The notes under the pieces are model-generated. The model saw only the letters and a program-made list of their open reading frames with translations. It had not been told where the DNA came from and searched no databases. The translations under genes were made by a program, and so were the position numbers. Positions 8,489 through 16,180 of a stretch of 64,000 bases of DNA are shown here, one piece after another. Position 1 is the first letter of the stretch; the number at the start of each line of letters is the position of its first letter. Source of the DNA: Orbus sasakiae (GTDB taxonomy: Bacteria; Pseudomonadota; Gammaproteobacteria; Enterobacterales; Orbaceae); the NCBI RefSeq assembly GCF_039542345.1, contig NZ_BAABHY010000001.1, forward strand, positions 372,001-436,000, written 5' to 3'.

Positions 8489-9526
8489 TTAATGCAAATA
8501 AGAGATTATTTTATCTACTAATAATTGATGGATCGCTTGACGTTGATTCGTATCATTTTCACAAATATAACTATCATCGATTTCTTCTTCTTTTAATATT
8601 GTCGTCGCATTTGCTTTGCAGATACCAATAAAGCTAAAATGTGTTGCGGCATCAAGTGAAAGGTATTCAGTTGTGCTTGATGGCATATTTTGTATTAAAT
8701 ATTGCGATTCAAGTTCAGCAGGTAAGGTTTTGTCAAAATCACCAGCCGAAACGACTAACGTCGGTATATTGATATTGGCCAAACTATCTTTTGTAAATCC
8801 TCGAGCTAATCCAAGGTCAAAGATAAATGCTGCTTGAATACGGGAATCTTGCATATTTTTATCAAGCTTAAAATAATCAGATTCTTTATCCAAGCTCTGC
8901 ATCTGTTGATGATAAACTTTGCAAGATGCTAAAAATGGGTAAGTTTGGCAAGCGTGTTCAAACAGACTTGCTGAAAATCGACCACCAATAAGTTCAATTG
9001 CAGTCAAACCACCATAAGAATGGCCAACGACACCAATTTTAAGTGGATCAATCGCTACTGAAAATGTGGGATCTGATAATAAGTATGTTAATGTTCGACG
9101 AATATCGTTAGGACGCTCTAACATGTTTTGTGCAACCATACGATCCATATTTTTCGTGGTTGTACCTGGATGGTTTGGGGACGCAACAATATAACCCTGA
9201 TGACTTAATGCACTGGCCAACCATACCTGATTACGCCAAGAGCCGCCAAAACCATGTGAAATTAAAATGACAGGATGATTTTTACCAGCAAGTTTTGCAT
9301 TTCTAACTGCATATTCACCCTCAAATATAATGTTATCGCCAATTTTTTCGCGTGGCTCTGTTTGATGAGTTGGGTACCAAATCGCAATGTCTAATGGCCG
9401 ATGATCATCCATAATGGTGGTTTCTTGAAAACCAGATTGGTATTCGACTTGCTCGACTGATGTAGCATTAGCTGAAAGTGAAAATACTAAAAGTAGGGTA
9501 AATAAAATGCACAATTTATTTAACAT
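8489..9526 (-). CDS. Secreted alpha/beta hydrolase (dienelactone hydrolase / PAF-acetylhydrolase-like)
   Basis: This 345-aa protein has an N-terminal signal peptide of about 21 residues ending SANA. The alpha/beta-hydrolase signs are the oxyanion loop SHGFGGS near residue 90, the nucleophile elbow GHSYGG with Ser170, and a late histidine in DAATHFSF. The segment before the oxyanion loop (DIAIWYPT, PVILISHG) is typical of the COG4188 predicted dienelactone hydrolases, related to bacterial PAF-acetylhydrolases. The substrate is unknown; an ester or lipid in the envelope or outside the cell is plausible. It stands alone. Confidence 0.8.
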   Translation of the reverse strand: MLNKLCILFTLLLVFSLSANATSVEQVEYQSGFQETTIMDDHRPLDIAIWYPTHQTEPREKIGDNIIFEGEYAVRNAKLAGKNHPVILISHGFGGSWRNQVWLASALSHQGYIVASPNHPGTTTKNMDRMVAQNMLERPNDIRRTLTYLLSDPTFSVAIDPLKIGVVGHSYGGLTAIELIGGRFSASLFEHACQTYPFLASCKVYHQQMQSLDKESDYFKLDKNMQDSRIQAAFIFDLGLARGFTKDSLANINIPTLVVSAGDFDKTLPAELESQYLIQNMPSSTTEYLSLDAATHFSFIGICKANATTILKEEEIDDSYICENDTNQRQAIHQLLVDKIISYLH

Positions 9527-10044
9527 TATGGATTAACCTAATCATTATCAAAGGTTTTTATTATATCGATTGGTTTATCATTTAGATAGATTTATCAATA
9601 GGGTGATGAGTTTTAATTCACGTTGTGAATTCTTAGAAATAGGATAAAACGGCCTCATTGGTTTTTTATTTAGCACAATATTATCAAATGACTCACATCA
9701 AAATCTTATCAAAATTGTGGCTAGTGAATGACATTATGGATTACTTAGTGCATTCATATCACTTTCCTAACATGTTGTGACTGAAGCAACATTTAAAGCC
9801 TGCTGCTGGCGTGTTGTCCAAGTAATCAAAATTATCATCCTTCACAAGAATGTGATAACTAAGGAGTATAGTGTTTTTAATTAATTTTGAAGATCTAATT
9901 AAGGGAGAGCGTGAAAGGAACACTCATCATGTCCTGCTATTCGGTTCTTCGAACTAGTTGCTAAAGCAACATGTAAATTTGTTCTAAACAAATATGTCGA
10001 ATCTATGGTGCTCATCCTGATTGGCATTCTTATATAGCAGATAT
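9527..10044. other. Gene-poor stretch with tandem hairpins
   Basis: I find no convincing protein gene here. A 28-codon frame starts at a GTG near 9873 behind AAGGAG but is short and unrecognised. Between 9944 and 9993 three perfect hairpins follow one another: GTTC-TTC-GAAC (9944-9954), GTTGC-TAAA-GCAAC (9957-9970) and ATTTGTT-CTA-AACAAAT (9977-9993). This could be part of a structured RNA, but no terminator or promoter clearly bounds it. Confidence 0.35.
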
Positions 10045-10067
10045 AAAAAAACCACCATAAGGTGATT
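10045..10067 (-). terminator. Terminator of the tRNA operon
   Basis: Read on the minus strand, CACC-TTAT-GGTG is followed by G and a run of T. It lies about 10 nt beyond the CCA end of tRNA-Lys. Confidence 0.7.
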
Positions 10068-10076
10068 TCATTAAAG

Positions 10077-10152
10077 TGGTGGGTCGTGAAGGATTCGAAC
10101 CTTCGACCAACGGATTAAAAGTCCGCTGCTCTACCGACTGAGCTAACGACCC
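10077..10152 (-). tRNA. tRNA-Lys (anticodon TTT)
   Basis: The 76-nt cloverleaf has acceptor GGGTCGT paired with ACGACCC, anticodon loop CTTTTAA, the TTCGAATC T-loop and an encoded CCA. It is nearly identical in layout to enterobacterial tRNA-Lys and is the last gene of a Val-Val-Lys transcript. Confidence 0.98.
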
Positions 10153-10162
10153 ATCTTAAAGA

Positions 10163-10238
10163 TGGTGGGTGATACCGGGTTCGAACCAGTGACCCCCTCC
10201 TTGTAAGGGAGGTGCTCTCCCAACTGAGCTAATCACCC
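10163..10238 (-). tRNA. tRNA-Val (anticodon TAC), copy 2 in the transcript
   Basis: The 76-nt gene has acceptor GGGTGAT with ATCACCC, anticodon loop CTTACAA and an encoded CCA. It is identical in sequence to the upstream tRNA-Val copy. Confidence 0.98.
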
Positions 10239-10277
10239 CTATTCTTGTTGCCAAGATTAGATATACACAGTAAGAAT

Positions 10278-10353
10278 TGGTGGGTGATACCGGGTTCGAA
10301 CCAGTGACCCCCTCCTTGTAAGGGAGGTGCTCTCCCAACTGAGCTAATCACCC
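10278..10353 (-). tRNA. tRNA-Val (anticodon TAC), copy 1 in the transcript
   Basis: This has the same 76-nt sequence as the other tRNA-Val. It is the first gene of the tRNA operon, directly behind a strong promoter. Confidence 0.98.
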
Positions 10354-10370
10354 TTACCGTGTGGAAAAGC

Positions 10371-10398
10371 ATTATAAGGATCATGGCTTTTCAGTCAA
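10371..10398 (-). promoter_or_regulatory. Sigma-70 promoter of the tRNA operon
   Basis: On the minus strand, TTGACT (10398-10393) and a perfect TATAAT (10376-10371) are separated by 16 bp. They lie about 17 nt upstream of the first tRNA-Val. Confidence 0.88.
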
Positions 10399-10456
10399 CT
10401 GTTTTTTTCATTTTTCTGCAAAATATTATTCTTTCGTTTTAAATTTAGACGTTTTT

Positions 10457-10472
10457 TGCGAGCTTTTTCACA
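10457..10472 (+). promoter_or_regulatory. CRP-S-like site upstream of the DNA-uptake operon
   Basis: TGCGA-GCTTTT-TCACA, preceded by a T run, joins a CRP-S half-site (TGCGA) to an ordinary CRP half-site (TCACA) with the correct 6-bp spacer. CRP-S sites (CRP plus Sxy) control competence genes in Pasteurellaceae and Enterobacterales. It lies about 83 nt before the start of the hof operon. Confidence 0.6.
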
Positions 10473-10554
10473 GATGGGTTATTTATTGTTCGAGTCTCAA
10501 TCATTTTAAAACACAATGATAATGATTAATAATACAAACAAGGCGAGCTAAAAT

Positions 10555-11622
10555 TTGTGGTATGTGACTTTTTTTATAAAGAATGACGATATTTTGGTCT
10601 TTTTAACGCATAAAACTAAATATCAGATCAAAATGATAAATCAATTAACGCAATCAATTTGCAATAATGATGATATTGCAGTTCATTTAAAAACATTACT
10701 TATTCGTTGCGCTAACAATACCTCATTTAATGTTAAGAAAGCATTATGCCGAGTGGTTATCGTTAATCAGCAAGTCCGGTATCAACGCATTGATCTCCCC
10801 AATATTGACTTGAAACCTTTTGAAATCGAGCATTATATTCAAGCTTCTTTAGTAAAAATTTTTAAAGAAGAACAAGAACTCACTTATGATTATCAAATCA
10901 CAAAACATTACCATAAATCTCTTTCATTAATGATATATGCTTACCCACAGCATTTACTTGCCTGCTTGATACTTGTATTTGAGCATTGTAAATTGCAGTT
11001 TATTGGTATGCTTCATGAATTGATGATACCCACAGATCAGTCAGATAATTTGTCGTCAGTATGTGAAACGATGGCATGTTTACCTAATCTATCCGGTTTT
11101 AACCTTTTACCATGGCGAAAATCATTTTTTCGAAAGAAAATGATTTGTCTAACAACGATAACATTAAGTGGGGCAATCATTGTGATATTGAGCCTACTCT
11201 ATGTTTACTGGCATATTGACAATCAACTTGAAGAGCAATTAGTCACAAATCGTGTTTTACGTATCGAGGTTGAACAAAAACAAACTTATTTGTCATCACT
11301 TATCTTATTGGCAAAAAACAGCGAGCAACTGCAATCAAAAATTGAGATTCGCCAGCAAACACAGCGTCAATTAACACTGCTTATTAATAGGATAATATTA
11401 ACAACGCAAATAGTACCAACTGATCTATGGTTTACCGCTTTTGTATATCGAGATCAAATTATAGAGTTAAAGGGGGAAAGTTTTTTAATTCAGCCTATTT
11501 TAACCTTTGTTCGCTTACTTAATGAAGAGGTTACCGTTGAATCTGCGGATTTATTGTCTATTAAACATCATCAATCTTTGCAAAAGTTTAATCTTAAGAT
11601 TAAATTTAGCCAGAATAATTAG
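10555..11622 (+). CDS. PilM-PilN (HofM-HofN) fusion protein of the DNA-uptake machinery
   Basis: This 355-aa protein combines two genes that are usually separate. Residues 1-180 resemble the middle of HofM/PilM (ComA) but lack the second half of the actin-like ATPase fold. From residue 182 it is a typical PilN/HofN: the NLLPWR start motif (183-188), a transmembrane helix at about 199-220, a coiled coil, then the ferredoxin-like part around DLWFTAFVYRDQIIELKGES. In the family PilM and PilN form the inner-membrane platform for type IV pilus or competence pseudopilus assembly. The start is a TTG behind AAGGCGAG; GTG at 10564 or ATG at 10633 are alternatives. The next gene overlaps its stop by 1 nt. 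Confidence 0.78.
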   Translation: MWYVTFFIKNDDILVFLTHKTKYQIKMINQLTQSICNNDDIAVHLKTLLIRCANNTSFNVKKALCRVVIVNQQVRYQRIDLPNIDLKPFEIEHYIQASLVKIFKEEQELTYDYQITKHYHKSLSLMIYAYPQHLLACLILVFEHCKLQFIGMLHELMIPTDQSDNLSSVCETMACLPNLSGFNLLPWRKSFFRKKMICLTTITLSGAIIVILSLLYVYWHIDNQLEEQLVTNRVLRIEVEQKQTYLSSLILLAKNSEQLQSKIEIRQQTQRQLTLLINRIILTTQIVPTDLWFTAFVYRDQIIELKGESFLIQPILTFVRLLNEEVTVESADLLSIKHHQSLQKFNLKIKFSQNN

Positions 11623-12179
11623 TGATTAAGCGTATGTTGTTACCTCTCATCAATAGATTAATTCATTACTCAACGACACAGCGCTATGGCATTGTCATCG
11701 GTATTTTTATCATTATTTCTGTCATAATTTACTACGCATTTATTCAATCAGTGACGGATAATTATCGGTTAGAGCAGCATAATGAAGCCCTTTTAAAAGA
11801 CGAAATTGTGCAGTTAAATCAGCAAATTGCAGATTATCCTACGTTGAATGACTTACAGCAGTATCTATCTCATCAGCAATCATTATTAGCTGATCACACA
11901 ACATTATCGATACAACAATTAACTCATCAGATTGCACAACAATTATCTAAATACAATCAACAATTAATAAACTTTGAATACGACGATACGCAACAATGGA
12001 TCATGTTAAATTATCGAGTAACAGGTCGTTATCATGAATTTATTGGTTTTCTCCAACAATTATCCACTCAATCATTAAATATCGTCATTAATACATTATC
12101 GATTAGTCCTAAATCGGCATCTATTGTATGTGATTTTCAGATTAAACAATCACATACCAATGAGGTTGCTTTATGGTAA
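11622..12179 (+). CDS. PilO-like (HofO/ComC) pilus assembly protein
   Basis: This 185-aa bitopic protein has an N-terminal transmembrane helix at about residues 23-42, a coiled-coil stretch and a C-terminal ferredoxin-like domain (WIMLNYRVTGRYHEFIGFLQQLS), the usual PilO architecture. PilO partners with PilN and connects the inner-membrane platform to PilP. The GTG start overlaps the preceding stop by 1 nt; ATG at 11634 is an alternative. Sequence conservation is low, so position in the operon carries much of the evidence. Confidence 0.8.
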   Translation: MIKRMLLPLINRLIHYSTTQRYGIVIGIFIIISVIIYYAFIQSVTDNYRLEQHNEALLKDEIVQLNQQIADYPTLNDLQQYLSHQQSLLADHTTLSIQQLTHQIAQQLSKYNQQLINFEYDDTQQWIMLNYRVTGRYHEFIGFLQQLSTQSLNIVINTLSISPKSASIVCDFQIKQSHTNEVALW

Positions 12180-12547
12180 AACCTTTATGTTTAATCGCAG
12201 TATTACTATCTAGCATACTTTGTAAATCAACCTATGGTGATATGCATAATCCATTTATAAAACCGTCATTCGTCATATGTCAGGATCAAGAAAATGCATT
12301 GTTACAAGAACTCAGTCAATGGCACTATCACGGTTATGTGGCTGGACATGCTGGGCCATCGAAGGGGATCCCTACAATTTGGCTGAGTGATAAACAGCAG
12401 TGGTTAAAGATTCAATCATCAATCCCTAACCCGTTACAGCACTGGCGAATTTTGGATATTTCATCTCAATATATCATGTGGCAAACCGATTTAGTCGACT
12501 ATTGTCATAAAACGTTAACATTTAATATGCCATTCATGGGGCGATGA
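12173..12547 (+). CDS. hofP: PilP-like (HofP/ComD) protein
   Basis: This 124-aa protein has an N-terminal signal sequence (MVKPLCLIAVLLSSILCKSTYG). A short HR domain follows with HNPFIKP, ELSQWHYHGYVAG and DKQQWLKIQ, matching the family pattern DPFxPP / LSQWxYxG / KKWxRV. In homologous systems PilP links PilN/PilO to the PilQ secretin. It overlaps the preceding gene by 7 nt and the secretin gene by 4 nt (ATGA), indicating translational coupling. Confidence 0.82.
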   Translation: MVKPLCLIAVLLSSILCKSTYGDMHNPFIKPSFVICQDQENALLQELSQWHYHGYVAGHAGPSKGIPTIWLSDKQQWLKIQSSIPNPLQHWRILDISSQYIMWQTDLVDYCHKTLTFNMPFMGR

Positions 12548-13812
12548 TGATGCACTTGATTCAATTAAGTAAACGATTACTGATATTAAGTTGCTTATAT
12601 CCATTACTTTGCAGTGCATTACAAGACGATAATCGTCGTATCGACACCATTTCACTGAGTTTCCATCAGGCACCCATAAGTATTATTTTACAATCATTGG
12701 CAGATCACCAGCAGCTTAATTTGATATTAGATCTCACGCATGATAATCCACAAACAGTAACGTTACATAATATGGATTGGCATCAGGCATTAGCGCTCAT
12801 TACTCAAAAAGCAAATTTACAATATGTGCATGAAAAAAATGTGCTGAGTGTTTCATCAAAGCCTGATCCAAAATTATTATTTGAATTAAAACAGTTACAA
12901 ATTAAAGATGCGCAACTCAATCAGCCATTAATTTTCAAACCATTGCGTATTTTACATACTGATATTCAATCACTGATGACAATGATCAATCAACAACAAC
13001 TGTTATCTGAAAGGGGACGTATCCTTACTGATACCAGAACTAACACTTTAATTATTCATGATATACAACAAAATATACAAACCATCGAGTCAATAGTTAA
13101 GCAGCTAGATTTACCGTTGCCACAAATTCATATTTCAGCACACATTGTTACCATGAGTCAGGAAAGTGCCACAGAACTGGGAATTAAATGGGGTTACGTA
13201 AGTGAATCTTCGCAGTGGGTGAATAAATTTAATGTTGATTTCGGTGTTGCTAATGCCCCTTCAGTAATGGGGTTTAATTTGGCAAAACGTGCAGGTAATT
13301 TATTAAATCTTGAACTATCAGCACTAGAGGCCGAAAATCAATTAGAAATTATCGCGAGCCCTAACTTATTGACGACGCATCAACAAACCGCGTCAATTAA
13401 ACAAGGTACCGATATACCTTATGAAGTGGCAAGTGGTAACAACGGCGCAACATCAATTGAGTTTAAGCAAGCGGTATTAGGTCTAGAAGTGACGCCACGC
13501 ATTATAAAAGATAATCAAATAGAGTTAACTCTTTATATTACGCAAAATACCGCTGGCCGTTCCATTAAGCGTCGTGATGGTGGTGAGGCACTGGCGATAG
13601 ATACTCAAGAAATAAAAACACAAGTATTAGTCAATAACGGGGAAACACTTATTTTAGGCGGAATTTTTCAGCAATCTCAATATCAAGATCAACGTCATGT
13701 TCTAGGTATTCATCAGGTTCCATTTCTAGGTAGATTATTCAAATATGATGGTGTGAAGTTACAAAAACGTGAACTCGTCATTTTTATTACGCCACAATTA
13801 ATTCGTTTTTAA
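12544..13812 (+). CDS. hofQ: Competence/pilus secretin
   Basis: This 422-aa outer-membrane secretin is expected to form the pore for the DNA-uptake pseudopilus. It has a signal peptide, an N0-like domain (DTISLSFHQAPISIILQSLADH), an N1 domain near 120-190 and the secretin core. The core shows AHIVTMSQESATELGIKWG, ELSALEAENQLEIIASPNLLT, IKQGTDIPYEV and the terminal ELVIFITPQLIRF. The length matches HofQ (about 412) rather than the longer PilQ of twitching species. It is the last gene of the operon; no ATPase or prepilin genes are in this window. Confidence 0.93.
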   Translation: MMMHLIQLSKRLLILSCLYPLLCSALQDDNRRIDTISLSFHQAPISIILQSLADHQQLNLILDLTHDNPQTVTLHNMDWHQALALITQKANLQYVHEKNVLSVSSKPDPKLLFELKQLQIKDAQLNQPLIFKPLRILHTDIQSLMTMINQQQLLSERGRILTDTRTNTLIIHDIQQNIQTIESIVKQLDLPLPQIHISAHIVTMSQESATELGIKWGYVSESSQWVNKFNVDFGVANAPSVMGFNLAKRAGNLLNLELSALEAENQLEIIASPNLLTTHQQTASIKQGTDIPYEVASGNNGATSIEFKQAVLGLEVTPRIIKDNQIELTLYITQNTAGRSIKRRDGGEALAIDTQEIKTQVLVNNGETLILGGIFQQSQYQDQRHVLGIHQVPFLGRLFKYDGVKLQKRELVIFITPQLIRF

Positions 13813-13879
13813 TTTACTTTAATGGTTGGTTAGGATGGAGTATAATTAAGCTATCAAATTTAAGAAATAAGAGTCCGTT

Positions 13880-14698
13880 ATGTTTCATGTTGTTGCGTCC
13901 GATCTTGATGGTACATTATTAAATCCTCAGCACAGTTTGTCCGCTTATACAAAAAAAATTTTACAAGCATTAAGAAAAGAAAATATCAATTTTGTTTTTG
14001 CCACAGGTAGGCATCATATTGATGTCGCCCAAATGCGCGAAAATATGGAAATTGATGCCTTTATGATCACTTCAAACGGGGCAAGAGTTCATGATAGTCA
14101 TGGCAATTTAATTTACAGTAAAAGTTTGGATGCAAAAATTGCTTATGAAGTTGCACAAGTTGCGATGGACGATCCTTTAGTCTATACCCACATTTATCGC
14201 GGTGATGATTGGTTAATTAATAAAGAAGATAGCTATTCACTTGGTTTCTTTAAAGATACGCATTTTAAATACCGCTTATTTGACCCTATCGATTTTGCGA
14301 CAGATGATATTGCAAAAATCTATTTTACGACGTCAAATGAAGAATTGTATCCACATTTACTTGAACTAAAAAAACGTCTTGAAGCTCAATATGGCTCACA
14401 AATTAGTGTCGCCTTTTCAACAATAAATTGTTTAGAAGTTATGGGGAGTCAAGTTTCTAAAGGAAATGCGTTACAAAATGTTGTTCATAAGCTGGGGTAT
14501 ACCTTACAAGACAGTATCGCTTTTGGTGATGGTATGAATGATTTTGAGATGCTTTCTATGGCGGGCAAAGGATGCTTAATGAAAAATGCCAGTGCAGAAC
14601 TTAAAGCGCGTTTACCCCATTTAGATGTGATTGGTTCAAATGCGGATGATGCTGTTCCACACTACCTCAGTAAACTTTTTTTTGATGATAAAATTTAG
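13880..14698 (+). CDS. yigL: HAD-family phosphatase YigL (Cof type)
   Basis: This 272-aa protein has HAD motif I DLDGTLL (residues 8-14), motif II TSNGA, the lysine in VSKG and motif IV AFGDGMND. A Cof-type C2 cap lies between II and III. Sequence blocks such as INFVFATGRHH and NADDAVPHYL match E. coli YigL, a pyridoxal-phosphate and sugar-phosphate phosphatase. A -10 TATAAT at 13841-13846 lies upstream. The tusA gene starts 1 nt after the stop. Confidence 0.93.
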   Translation: MFHVVASDLDGTLLNPQHSLSAYTKKILQALRKENINFVFATGRHHIDVAQMRENMEIDAFMITSNGARVHDSHGNLIYSKSLDAKIAYEVAQVAMDDPLVYTHIYRGDDWLINKEDSYSLGFFKDTHFKYRLFDPIDFATDDIAKIYFTTSNEELYPHLLELKKRLEAQYGSQISVAFSTINCLEVMGSQVSKGNALQNVVHKLGYTLQDSIAFGDGMNDFEMLSMAGKGCLMKNASAELKARLPHLDVIGSNADDAVPHYLSKLFFDDKI

Positions 14699-14699
14699 T

Positions 14700-14927
14700 A
14701 TGAAAATGGATAGAGAACTTGATACATCCGGTTTGCGCTGCCCTGAGCCTGTTATGATGGTGCGTAAAACAATTAGAGAAATGGCATCAGGTCAGATTTT
14801 GCATATTATTGCGGATGATCCCGCAACCACACGCGATATTCCCGGTTTCTGTCGTCATATGGATCATCAACTGATCGATTCACAAATTGAGCAAAAACCT
14901 TATCACTATTGGGTTAAGAAACAATAG
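14700..14927 (+). CDS. tusA: Sulfur carrier protein TusA
   Basis: This 75-aa protein contains the TusA signature GLRCPEPVMMVRKTIREM; the cysteine is the persulfide carrier, Cys14 from this start. The block IADDPATTRDIPGFC is also diagnostic. TusA passes sulfur from IscS to TusBCD-E for tRNA 2-thiouridine formation. The ATG at 14700 is chosen because it follows the yigL stop directly; ATG at 14706 is possible. Confidence 0.95.
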   Translation: MKMDRELDTSGLRCPEPVMMVRKTIREMASGQILHIIADDPATTRDIPGFCRHMDHQLIDSQIEQKPYHYWVKKQ

Positions 14928-14947
14928 CAAAATACCAGATCAAGAGA

Positions 14948-14975
14948 ATAAAAATGCCATCAATTATGATGGCAT
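14948..14975 (-). terminator. Terminator of the Sel1-repeat gene
   Basis: A perfect 9-bp stem (ATGCCATCA / TGATGGCAT) with an ATTA loop is followed on the minus strand by a T run. It sits about 60 nt beyond the Sel1 gene stop. Confidence 0.75.
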
Positions 14976-15035
14976 ATTATTAAAATTAAATAGTTAAAGA
15001 ACGGCGTATTATATCGTGATAACGCTTTTTTATGC

Positions 15036-15848
15036 TTAGTAGCCACTGCGCATTAAGTCAGTATAAGCTTCACAGCTATCGTCATCACCAAGTTTACATC
15101 CTTTTTCATATAAATCTTTTGCTTTTTTATAGCTTTGTCTTACACCAGAACCTTCTTCATAAAGGCTTCCTAAGTTATAACAGGCAATTTCTTCTTCTAA
15201 ATCACAGGCTAATTGATAATATTCAGCTGCTTTTTTATAGTTTTGGTCAACGCCTTGACCCATATCATAAAGGTAACCAATGTTATTACAGCTTGAAGCA
15301 TGCTCATTATTACACGCTTTGATGTAAAGTTTCATTGCTTGTTTAAAATCTTGCTCAACACCATCACCATTTTGATACATATCACCAAGATTATAACAAC
15401 CCGAATCATCGTTTTCGTCACAAGATAATTTATAGAGCTCAAATGCCTGTTGTTTATCTTCGTCAACGCCTTCACCGTGCTGATATAAGAATGCTAAATT
15501 ATTACAACCTGTAGCATTACCTAGATCACATGATTTTTTATAAAGTTCAAATGCTTTTTGATCATCCCGAGGTACGTCCGGTGTATTTCGATACATAAAG
15601 CCTAAATTTTTACAACTTTCAGCATATCCACCATCACATGCTTTACTATAAAGCTCAATGGCTTTTGCTGAGTCTTGATTTAGTCTTTCAAGTCCTTCTT
15701 GATAACGATAAGCAAGTTCATCGCAACTTTCTAGATCACCAGCTTTACATGCTATTTCGTATTGTTTATTTGTTTTGGCGTTTGCGTTAGAAATAAATCC
15801 AACTAAAAGACCACATGCAATCATTAAAGGGAAAAGGATTTTTTTCAT
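15036..15848 (-). CDS. Secreted cysteine-rich Sel1-repeat protein (Hcp-like)
   Basis: This 270-aa protein has a signal peptide (about 24 residues ending NANA). Seven Sel1/TPR-like repeats of about 36 residues follow, each carrying a Cys pair separated by seven residues, e.g. CDLGNATGC and CNNEHASSC. That one-disulfide-per-repeat pattern is the hallmark of the Helicobacter cysteine-rich (Hcp) proteins, some of which bind or hydrolyse beta-lactams or interact with host cells. The function here is unknown; a periplasmic or exported scaffold is the safest reading. Confidence 0.88.
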   Translation of the reverse strand: MKKILFPLMIACGLLVGFISNANAKTNKQYEIACKAGDLESCDELAYRYQEGLERLNQDSAKAIELYSKACDGGYAESCKNLGFMYRNTPDVPRDDQKAFELYKKSCDLGNATGCNNLAFLYQHGEGVDEDKQQAFELYKLSCDENDDSGCYNLGDMYQNGDGVEQDFKQAMKLYIKACNNEHASSCNNIGYLYDMGQGVDQNYKKAAEYYQLACDLEEEIACYNLGSLYEEGSGVRQSYKKAKDLYEKGCKLGDDDSCEAYTDLMRSGY

Positions 15849-16028
15849 AGTATCTTCTTACTTTCAATTGTTAATGGATTGATAATTATCGTTATTATAT
15901 TTTATCAACTTTCTGATTTTTAATAATAATAAAGCAGATAATTGATTTAGTCATAGTGTATGACACACGAATTATAACAAGCAATTTTTGACTTAGCACG
16001 ATAATTAATCAGTTTCGTCATAATTAGT

Positions 16029-16067
16029 TGTCTGCTATGCTATGATTAGCTATTTCATAGATAGACA
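16029..16067. repeat. Imperfect inverted repeat upstream of sitA
   Basis: TGTCTGCTATG (16029-16039) faces CATAGATAGACA (16056-16067) across 16 bp. It could be an operator for a second metal regulator. It does not match the MntR consensus well. Confidence 0.35.
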
Positions 16068-16114
16068 GAAATAGACTTCTTTATCGTGTGCAATCATAGG
16101 ATAATTAAAAATAA

Positions 16115-16153
16115 TTGACATTTTTAATTTAAATGATAATAATTCTCATTATC
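16115..16153 (+). promoter_or_regulatory. sitA promoter overlapped by a Fur box
   Basis: TTGACA (16115-16120), a 17-bp spacer and AATAAT (16138-16143) form a good promoter. GATAATAATTCTCATTATC (16135-16153) matches 16 of 19 positions of the Fur consensus and covers the -10, so iron-dependent repression is predicted. Confidence 0.85.
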
Positions 16154-16180
16154 ATCCTAACATAACGAATAAGGTGTAAA

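Larger units (their letters stand above)
15849..16180. other. Intergenic region between the Sel1 gene and sitA
   Basis: This divergent control region holds the sitA promoter and Fur box. It also holds a weaker Fur-like sequence at 15881-15899 (14 of 19 consensus positions by eye) just upstream of the Sel1 gene, and an imperfect inverted repeat at 16029-16067. No gene is seen. Confidence 0.5.

Noticed and set aside
9527..9560. Fur-like GATAATGATTAG upstream of the secreted hydrolase
   Set aside because: It matches only the left part of the consensus and has no supporting context.
10156..10338. Open frame of 60 codons on the minus strand
   Set aside because: It lies across the two tRNA-Val genes; its SSVGRAPPLQGG-like translation is a well-known false protein made from tRNA sequence.
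10511..10530. Fur-like ATAAT repeats upstream of the DNA-uptake operon
   Set aside because: Only part of the Fur consensus is met and the region is generally AT-rich; the CRP-S-like site explains regulation better.
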